From NCBI GenBank assembly GCA_026193155.1, contig JAPHSI010000047.1, forward strand, positions 1 through 12,927: a stretch of 12,927 bases of DNA. The letters are read 5' to 3'. Below are positions 7,114-12,927 of the stretch, in pieces. This DNA is from Sulfurimonadaceae bacterium. GTDB lineage: Bacteria; Campylobacterota; Campylobacteria; Campylobacterales; Sulfurimonadaceae. Below the pieces are notes generated by a model. The model saw only the letters and a program-made list of their open reading frames with translations, was not told where the DNA came from and searched no databases. The position numbers and the translations under genes are program-made. The stretch's first letter is position 1. Every line of letters starts with the position of its first letter.

Positions 7114-7148
7114 CTTTGTATTTACTTTTGTGACATCTTTTGTAACAT
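7114..7148. promoter_or_regulatory. Tandem 12-bp direct repeats, candidate response-regulator operator
   Basis: CTTTTGTGACAT (7125-7136) is followed directly by CTTTTGTAACAT (7137-7148), differing at one base. A poorer copy, CTTTGTATTTA, fills 7114-7124. Each good copy has a TGTnACA core. OmpR/PhoB-type regulators bind direct repeats about one helical turn apart, and these lie across the place where the -35 box of the lipoprotein gene should be, next to its -10 box (7157-7162). I infer an activator site, probably for the neighbouring regulator, which may also autoregulate. Confidence 0.5.
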
Positions 7149-7156
7149 CTCTAATT

Positions 7157-7162
7157 TATAAT
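7157..7162 (+). promoter_or_regulatory. Putative -10 box of the lipoprotein gene
   Basis: Perfect TATAAT without a -35 match at 17 bases (7134-7139 is CATCTT). The tandem repeats occupy that place, suggesting an activator-dependent promoter. The predicted leader is only about 15 bases and contains AAGGAG (7174-7179), 5 bases before the ATG. Confidence 0.6.
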
Positions 7163-7184
7163 TGACAATACAAAAGGAGTTAAT

Positions 7185-9398
7185 ATGCAAAAAGTCAAAA
7201 TTTTAGGATTAAATATAGTGCTTATAATCATGATGTCACTAACTTTTAGTGCTTGTGGTTCGAGTAGTTCTTCTACCCCTGTTGCAGATGATAGTACAAC
7301 TTCATTAACAGGTACGGCAGCCGCTGGAGCACCAATTATAGGTCACGTTATAGTTAAAGGTGCTAATGGCAATAGAGTCAGCGAAGAGATAGAAGCTGAT
7401 GGAACTTATGATGTAGATGTAAGTACGCTTACCCCTCCTTATAGACTTAGAGCTGAGGGAACTGTCGGTGGCAGAAGATATGAACTTCATTCATATGCAA
7501 CAGAAGCTAATTTAGGTGGTACCGTAAATATTACACCTTTTACAGATTTGATTATCTCTAATGCGGCAGGTCAGTTAGCTAGTAATTTTTTTGATTCCAA
7601 TACATCTACTTCATTGGATGATGCAGAGGTAGAAGTTCAAAAAACTGCATTGAAAGAAAAGCTACAGACTGTTCTTACAGAGCTTGGTGTAGCTAGTACA
7701 GTGGATTTACTTACAACATCGTTTAATGCAGATCATAGTGAGCTAGATGCAGCTTTAGATATGGTTAGAGTTGAGTACGATACAAACTCAAGTGTAGCTA
7801 CTTTAACAAACTTAATAGATAATACAAATATAACTGACAATATTGAAGATACTGATGATAATACGGGAACTTTGGAAGTTGTTAGCACCTTAAGTGATGC
7901 ACAAGCCGAACTTTTAGCAATTGATACTAGAATGAAAGCATTTGCTGCAATGATTACCGCAAATAATTTTACTCAAACACAACTAGAAGCATATTTGGCT
8001 GATTCATTTTTGGAAGAAGATATGTCAAAGTCGGAGTGGGCTACAGATGTAGCAAGTGAAGATACATCTGTTGTTGAATTTGAAAATTTTGTAATTACAG
8101 ATTTAAATATAAGTGCATCTACGGCAAATGTGACATTTAGCATAATCTGGAGAGGAATAAATGAAGGTTATGATACTTGGAAAATTCAAAAAATAAATGG
8201 AAATTGGCAAATTCTTGGGAATGGTGAAATTGTTGAATATTGGACAACGTTTGCACATTGTAATAGAAATCAAACTATAAGTGGTTTTGACTCTGAAACT
8301 GGCGTTTGTGGAATAAATGCTATGGTTGAAGATAATAATCCAAATAACAACAATGAAGCAGGAGCAATACTATCTGCAACTTTAGACGTTATAAGAGATG
8401 GTGAAGTAGTTGCTAATAGTAGGACATATTTAGGTGAACCTGATTATGCACCTGGAGAAGTTCAAGTATTTAATTACAACGGTAGTGATATTGGTGGTTC
8501 GTACTGGGGAGATTGGGTAGGAGATTTTAATAGTTTGAACTATAGCTTACAAGAGGGAGATAAGTTTAGATTTCAACTTTATGCTACTGCATTAAATCTA
8601 GATAATCCAGCAGTACCATCCGTAAGTGGTGATATAGTAGCTACATACTACGATGATGTTCCGGCAGATCCTAAGTTAAATCCGATTGCGGATGATTATC
8701 CTGCATTTTCTCAGACTACAAGAGATGCTTTAGAAGCACTTACTTCACAAGGCGGTAGTTTGGTGATTAGTGTAACAGTTCCGGAAGGTCATACTCTTAG
8801 TGAAATATGGTATGAAGCTTGGAACCAAAACTATGAACGTGTAGAAGTTGAAGATGAAATAAATACAGCAAGTACTATTACATTAAGCGTCCCAGACTTA
8901 AGTAATCATTTTAATGTCGGTGATACGATAACTCAAAGAATTAGAGTTTATACACATGATTCAGATGGGCAAGAGTATTCTACATTTTATCAAGCAGAAA
9001 ATATTACTGTAAGTGCAGCAAGTACAACTTATGATTTTGGTTCAGGAGATTTAACCGGAATTACAGTATATGAAGTATACTTTGACGGGGTTACAAAAAG
9101 TATAAATAAAATGGAATTTACTAGTTCATCTGCACTTACTGCAACCGGTTTAGAAGGAGATGAATTAGGAAATACATATAATTTAACTTATGTAGTTGAT
9201 TTAAATAAAATAACAACATTATACAATGGAGAAACAGTTGGTGAATCAATATTTTATGACGTAACCAGTAAGGCATATTTTATGACTTCTGATTGGTATG
9301 AACTGGATTCTTCAGGTTCACAAACAGGTGTAACAGATACAAATTATTATTTTAATTCGTTATCAGCTGCTCAGGCTTTTACCTATGGTGATATTTAG
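7185..9398 (+). CDS. Large secreted lipoprotein with carboxypeptidase-regulatory-like N-terminal domain
   Basis: This 737-aa protein has a lipoprotein signal peptide: Lys at 3 and 5, a hydrophobic core (6-21) and lipobox FSAC with acylated Cys24. GSSSSS follows; Gly rather than Asp at +2 favours the outer membrane. Residues about 41-126 look like a carboxypeptidase-regulatory (Ig-like) fold, LTGTAAAGAP...ADGTYDVDV...VNITPFTDLI, common in Campylobacterota lipoproteins. About 127-215 is helical. An Asp/Asn/Thr linker at 211-230 leads to about 235-350, which may be NTF2/SnoaL-like (LLAIDTRMKAFAAMI ... WKIQKINGNWQILG). The rest (about 390-610, then 615-737) is beta-rich and Asp/Tyr-rich. Cys359 and Cys375 are the only other cysteines and could form a disulfide. 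No enzyme motif is seen; adhesion, ligand binding or a sensor-linked surface role is possible. It is divergent from the kinase operon and likely controlled by it. Confidence 0.88.
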   Translation: MQKVKILGLNIVLIIMMSLTFSACGSSSSSTPVADDSTTSLTGTAAAGAPIIGHVIVKGANGNRVSEEIEADGTYDVDVSTLTPPYRLRAEGTVGGRRYELHSYATEANLGGTVNITPFTDLIISNAAGQLASNFFDSNTSTSLDDAEVEVQKTALKEKLQTVLTELGVASTVDLLTTSFNADHSELDAALDMVRVEYDTNSSVATLTNLIDNTNITDNIEDTDDNTGTLEVVSTLSDAQAELLAIDTRMKAFAAMITANNFTQTQLEAYLADSFLEEDMSKSEWATDVASEDTSVVEFENFVITDLNISASTANVTFSIIWRGINEGYDTWKIQKINGNWQILGNGEIVEYWTTFAHCNRNQTISGFDSETGVCGINAMVEDNNPNNNNEAGAILSATLDVIRDGEVVANSRTYLGEPDYAPGEVQVFNYNGSDIGGSYWGDWVGDFNSLNYSLQEGDKFRFQLYATALNLDNPAVPSVSGDIVATYYDDVPADPKLNPIADDYPAFSQTTRDALEALTSQGGSLVISVTVPEGHTLSEIWYEAWNQNYERVEVEDEINTASTITLSVPDLSNHFNVGDTITQRIRVYTHDSDGQEYSTFYQAENITVSAASTTYDFGSGDLTGITVYEVYFDGVTKSINKMEFTSSSALTATGLEGDELGNTYNLTYVVDLNKITTLYNGETVGESIFYDVTSKAYFMTSDWYELDSSGSQTGVTDTNYYFNSLSAAQAFTYGDI

Positions 9399-9419
9399 AG
9401 AGGTACTAAACCTCTCTAA
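9395..9419. terminator. Hairpin between convergent lipoprotein and methyltransferase genes
   Basis: TTAGAGAGGT (9395-9404) pairs perfectly over 10 bp with ACCTCTCTAA (9410-9419) around a 5-base loop. It contains most of the lipoprotein stop codon (9396-9398) and the methyltransferase stop codon (9406-9408). Neither side has an immediate T-run; on the plus strand six T come 12 bases later. It could end transcripts from both sides or protect their 3' ends. Confidence 0.6.
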
Positions 9420-10317
9420 CAAATACTAAATTTTTTAAACTTCTATTTTCATCTAAGCTTTTAAATTCTTTTACATTTTCTAAACGATGTGAGAATTTAA
9501 AGCTTGGTGCTAACTCAGTAATCAAATCTTTTATGAAACTCTCGTCCAAATCCGGTGAGTTTAAACAAGTAAGCAGTGTACAACTCTCAGATGCAATTTG
9601 TGGAAGTTTAGTTATAAGTTTTCGATAATCTTTTGTAGCCTCAAAACTCCCTTTTTGAAAAGTTGGCGGATCTATAATAATTAAATCATACGGACCTTTT
9701 TTCTTAATGCGTGAGAATGATTTAAGTATATTATATGGTAAAAAACTAACACCTCGTGTCTCTATATCGTTGAGTAGATGGTTTGCTTGACCTGTACTGA
9801 GTGCACCTTTGCTCATATCTATATTACTAACGCTTTTAGCTCCACCTTTTTTAGCTGCTATACTAAATGCACAGGTGTATGAAAATAGGTTAAGTACAGA
9901 CTTGTCTTTAGAGTTTTGCATAACAAATTCTCTGCCGTTTTTCATATCTGGGAAAAAACCGCTGTTACGGTTTGAAAGCAGGTTTAGTTTAAATTTCATT
10001 CCGTTTTCTATTGCATAAACGAATTCTGGAAGTTCACCTATTAAAACTTCACTTGGATGCCCTTTAATGTATCGACGTTGAACCACCAAAACTTCGTAAC
10101 CAGATGCATATGTAAATTCTTTAAGCATCTCTATAAGCTCTTTTTCATTTTCCTCTTCAAAATAAAGAGCTACACTTAAAATAAAGTCTATAGAATCAAC
10201 AGTCAGATGCTTGAACCCTTCGTATAAGCCTCCGCGTCCATGAAAGATTCTTTTAAATTCGTTTGTAGTGTTCTTTGAGTTTGTCTCTAAAATAGTTCTA
10301 ATCTTGTTTATATCCAT
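9406..10317 (-). CDS. Class I SAM-dependent methyltransferase, RlmK/RlmI-like
   Basis: This 303-aa cytosolic methyltransferase belongs to the group of 23S rRNA methyltransferase domains RlmK and RlmI (Pfam SAM methyltransferase PF10672 type). A small N-terminal domain (about 20-115) precedes the Rossmann fold: motif I VLNLFSYTCAFSIAA (141-155), motif II NIDMSKGAL (165-173) and motif IV DLIIIDPPTFQKG (211-223). Where RlmI has the m5C cysteine (FSCS), this protein has CLNS, with Asn at the Cys position, closer to FSNN of RlmK. A base-N methyl transfer is therefore more likely than m5C, but the target is not proven. It lacks the N-terminal PUA domain of RlmI and the RlmL half of RlmKL. It overlaps the upstream permease gene by 20 bp; TGGAT before the ATG is a modest ribosome site. 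It ends 7 bp from the lipoprotein gene. Confidence 0.85.
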   Translation of the reverse strand: MDINKIRTILETNSKNTTNEFKRIFHGRGGLYEGFKHLTVDSIDFILSVALYFEEENEKELIEMLKEFTYASGYEVLVVQRRYIKGHPSEVLIGELPEFVYAIENGMKFKLNLLSNRNSGFFPDMKNGREFVMQNSKDKSVLNLFSYTCAFSIAAKKGGAKSVSNIDMSKGALSTGQANHLLNDIETRGVSFLPYNILKSFSRIKKKGPYDLIIIDPPTFQKGSFEATKDYRKLITKLPQIASESCTLLTCLNSPDLDESFIKDLITELAPSFKFSHRLENVKEFKSLDENRSLKNLVFVREV

Positions 10318-12927
10318 GTAAATCCAGTTTATTTATTTTTATAGGTTTTATATCATTTATTAGTGCATAAAGAGTTGGTAGGTATATTAGATTTAAAAAT
10401 GTACCCCATAGTAGTCCAAAACCTATAGATAAAGCAATCGGTTGTAAAATAACTGCTTGACCCGTTGCATAAAATATAAGGGTAAAAAGACCTAAGAAAG
10501 TGGTAACCGATGTTATAAGAATAGGGCGGAGTCTTAGCTTCGCACGTTTGAAAAAAGATTCAGAATTATGTGTCCCGTGTAAAAATTCAAGCATGATTAT
10601 TCCATCGTTTACAACTACACCCGCAAGACCGAGTATTCCAATGATAGAAGGCATTGTAAGTGGCATACCCATTAGTTTATGACCTATTAGTGCTCCTAAT
10701 ATAGAGAGTGGAATTACACTCATAACCATTAGGGCGTATTTAAGTCTTGAGAAAATAAGAAGTAGAGTAATAAGTATTAAAAATATGGCAACAAATACTG
10801 TTCTTTTCATATCCTCTTTGAGATTTTTATTTTTCTCTTTTTCACCAAGTAGATTAACATCAATACCTTGTTTTGAAATATCATCTAAAACAGGATCAAG
10901 TTTAGAGAGTATTTCATTTGGTGTAATTTTTCTTTTATCTACGTTTGCGTAGAGTGTTTTAACAATATCTCCGTTTAGTTTATTGATTTTTTCATAATCT
11001 CTTATCATAACAATATCTGCTATATCTGTCAGTTTAACAAAACGTCCATCTTCAAGTGTTAACTCGAAATTAAGCAAAGTATCGAGATTGTCTTTATATA
11101 AATCTTCTGTTTTTATCTCCATAACACCGTCATTGTTAAAAGTGGTACTTTGCTTTTTCTCTAAGAAATATGCACTTAGTATCTTGGCAATAGAAGCCTC
11201 GCTAAGACCTAAACTTTCTCCGTATGGATTTATTTTTATTTTGTATTCCATTTTACCGTATCTGATATTGTCGCTAAAGTTCTTGACACCTTCGATTTTT
11301 GAAAGGGCAATACTTAGTCTCTTTACAGAACTCTCAAGTAGTGCATCGTTGCTTCCTGAGAGATTTATTTGGATATCGCTTCTTATAAGACCCGGTTTAT
11401 CTTCCATTACACCAAGTTCTATCATATTATATTTTGCTCTATACTTTTCTATAATCTCTCTTGCTCTAGGTGAGAGTTCAAAAGTCTGTTTAAGCCTTAT
11501 TCTCTCTGGGTCATTAAAACCTACATCTTTGGTAAAAATAGTAAAGTTTAAAATTGGATTTATATATTTATTTATAAAGTTTGTATCGGCTCTGTCATAT
11601 AACTCCATTGTTACGAAGAAGACGTTGTTGTTTAGCTCAGTCTCACCCGATAAACTTCGTCTGTAACCACTTACGGCAGATGTAGATTTAAGTGAAAACT
11701 CTTCAGCATGTTGCATCAGCTCATATTCAATCTCTTTTACAATTTTTAGAGTATCTTCAAGTGAAGTGTTTATATTTAATTTACCTGATACATACAGATT
11801 GTTTCCGTCAAAGTTTGGAAAAAATTGAAACTTCATAGATTTAGCAGTAAAGACTGTAAAAATTGGGATAAGGACCAAAAATAAAACAACAAATGTTTTT
11901 TTATACTTTATATGAAAGGATAGCAATCTGCTATATAGGTTTTGTAAAGGTTCCCAATTTATAAAAGATTTGCTTTTCTTTAAAATCTCTTCTGCATGAA
12001 GAGGTAAGAAGAAAAAGCTCTCTATCAGTGAGCCAAAAAGTATCATAACAACAACAATCGGAACCAATACCAAGAATAGGGCAACTTCACCGGTCAGCAT
12101 AAATATAGGTAAAAAAGCTGCCGCCGTAGTTACTGTAGCGAGTGTAACTGGTAACATCATCTCTTTTACACCGACAATAGCCGCATCTTTTGCGTCCATA
12201 CCTTCATCAATATGACGCTGAATGTTCTCACCCACGACTATGGCATCATCTACAACTATACCTATAACTATCAAAGCCCCAAGAAGCGAGACGATATTTA
12301 TAGAATAACCCATATAATATATAAATAATAGACCGATAATGAAAGAAAAAGGTATACCTAAAGCTACGATAAATGCAAGTCTTAAATTTATAAGTATAGA
12401 GATAGATAAAAAGACAAGAACAAGACCAAACATTAAGTTTGATATAACCGTATTTAGACGGTCCTCAATTGGTTTTGAGCTGTCTTGATAAAAGTTAAAT
12501 TCGGCACCGGGATAATTTTTTGCCACTTTTTTAATATAGTTTTGAATATATTTTGATAACTCTATGGAGTTGCCCGTATCATTTTTTGATATTACAAGAG
12601 TAAGAGTCTCTTTGTTGTTAAAGGTTGAGATTGTATTTGTAAGGGGATAGAACCTGTCTACTTTTGCAATATCACCAAGCTCAATATATCGTCCGTCAAT
12701 ATTTAAAATACTACTCTCCCACTCCTTGGTGGATGTTTTACCATTTACCGTAGATATAAATACAAAGTTGTCTTTTTGTTCAATGTCACCTATTGGAAAA
12801 ATGTAAGATAGATTTGAGATAGCTTCTAATACACTTTGTGGTTTTAACCTGTAAGCCGATACAGCTTTTGAGTTTATTTTTATAGAGACTTCTTCATTTG
12901 AATCTCCTCTTATTGAGACATCGCTTA
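10298..12927 (-). CDS. RND-family efflux permease (AcrB-like), 5' end outside window
   Basis: This inner-membrane, proton-driven RND transporter subunit is partial. The frame stays open to the right edge, so the GTG at 12526 is not the start: 133 further codons upstream read as porter-domain sequence (SDVSIRGDSNEEVSI, then YIELGDIAKVDRFYPL). About 875 residues are visible; complete RND pumps are about 1,020-1,050. Visible parts are the porter end, then helices TM2-TM6 with GIVVDDAIVVGENI, whose Asp pair (codons 12245-12250) matches AcrB Asp407/Asp408. A second large periplasmic loop and the last helices follow. TM10 reads GVVVNDGIIMLEF, with Asn-Asp (codons 10604-10609) where AcrB has Lys940-Asn941. 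Drugs, lipids or metals are possible substrates. A membrane fusion partner is probably encoded beyond the right edge. It is cotranscribed with the overlapping methyltransferase gene. Confidence 0.94.
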   Translation of the reverse strand, partial: SDVSIRGDSNEEVSIKINSKAVSAYRLKPQSVLEAISNLSYIFPIGDIEQKDNFVFISTVNGKTSTKEWESSILNIDGRYIELGDIAKVDRFYPLTNTISTFNNKETLTLVISKNDTGNSIELSKYIQNYIKKVAKNYPGAEFNFYQDSSKPIEDRLNTVISNLMFGLVLVFLSISILINLRLAFIVALGIPFSFIIGLLFIYYMGYSINIVSLLGALIVIGIVVDDAIVVGENIQRHIDEGMDAKDAAIVGVKEMMLPVTLATVTTAAAFLPIFMLTGEVALFLVLVPIVVVMILFGSLIESFFFLPLHAEEILKKSKSFINWEPLQNLYSRLLSFHIKYKKTFVVLFLVLIPIFTVFTAKSMKFQFFPNFDGNNLYVSGKLNINTSLEDTLKIVKEIEYELMQHAEEFSLKSTSAVSGYRRSLSGETELNNNVFFVTMELYDRADTNFINKYINPILNFTIFTKDVGFNDPERIRLKQTFELSPRAREIIEKYRAKYNMIELGVMEDKPGLIRSDIQINLSGSNDALLESSVKRLSIALSKIEGVKNFSDNIRYGKMEYKIKINPYGESLGLSEASIAKILSAYFLEKKQSTTFNNDGVMEIKTEDLYKDNLDTLLNFELTLEDGRFVKLTDIADIVMIRDYEKINKLNGDIVKTLYANVDKRKITPNEILSKLDPVLDDISKQGIDVNLLGEKEKNKNLKEDMKRTVFVAIFLILITLLLIFSRLKYALMVMSVIPLSILGALIGHKLMGMPLTMPSIIGILGLAGVVVNDGIIMLEFLHGTHNSESFFKRAKLRLRPILITSVTTFLGLFTLIFYATGQAVILQPIALSIGFGLLWGTFLNLIYLPTLYALINDIKPIKINKLDLHGYKQD

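Noticed and set aside
11088..11666. Long open frame (192 codons) on the plus strand
   Set aside because: It lies wholly opposite the RND permease porter region, whose protein is clearly conserved; the translation is low-complexity hydrophobic and has no ribosome site I can see.
12524..12526. GTG as start of a 742-codon permease gene
   Set aside because: The frame is open upstream to the window edge and the upstream 133 codons encode typical RND porter sequence, so the true start is outside the window.
1..12927. CRISPR array, tRNA, rRNA, riboswitch or intact insertion sequence
   Set aside because: No regularly spaced repeats, no cloverleaf or rRNA-like sequence, no gene-free stretch large enough for a riboswitch, and no transposase apart from the broken recombinase.

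Overview
The window is AT-rich, densely packed bacterial chromosome that reads as a member of the Campylobacterota, most like a Sulfurimonas-type marine or sediment sulfur oxidiser. This is inferred from base composition, protein style, the pyrD / M16 peptidase pairing known from Helicobacter and Campylobacter, and the 7TMR-DISM type of sensor kinase. No rRNA or tRNA gene is present to settle the genus.

Layout from left to right. (1) At 87-504 lies the wreck of an integron-integrase-like tyrosine recombinase, shortened by two internal deletions. (2) adk (582-1229, +) ends in a strong intrinsic terminator whose loop holds the adk stop codon. (3) A minus-strand operon pyrD - M16 zinc peptidase - 68-aa protein (3908 to 1247) is tightly coupled: pyrD and the peptidase share one base of a TAATG junction. 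(4) A DJ-1/PfpI family gene (4025-4582, +) diverges from pyrD across 116 bp carrying back-to-back promoters. (5) A two-component operon on the minus strand (7109 to 4592) encodes a seven-transmembrane DISM histidine kinase of the HisKA_2 type and an OmpR-like response regulator, overlapping by 8 bp. (6) Divergent from it is a 737-aa secreted lipoprotein (7185-9398, +). (7) A minus-strand pair fills the right end: an RND-family efflux permease, cut by the window edge, followed by an overlapping RlmK/RlmI-like methyltransferase.

The housekeeping part covers adenylate balance and pyrimidine synthesis. The part most worth a second look is 4592-9398. The gap between the kinase and the lipoprotein gene carries two near-identical 12-bp direct repeats plus a degenerate third copy, placed where the -35 box of the lipoprotein promoter should be. 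That is the layout expected for an OmpR/PhoB-type activator site. I infer a self-contained surface-response module: a 7TM sensor, its DNA-binding regulator, and a divergently transcribed outer-membrane lipoprotein as target. The domains are known families; the wiring is a hypothesis.

Convergent gene ends are very tight (17, 9 and 7 bp), and two of the three have hairpins that include stop codons. I saw no CRISPR array, tRNA, rRNA, riboswitch or intact mobile element. No gene-free stretch exceeds 300 bp.
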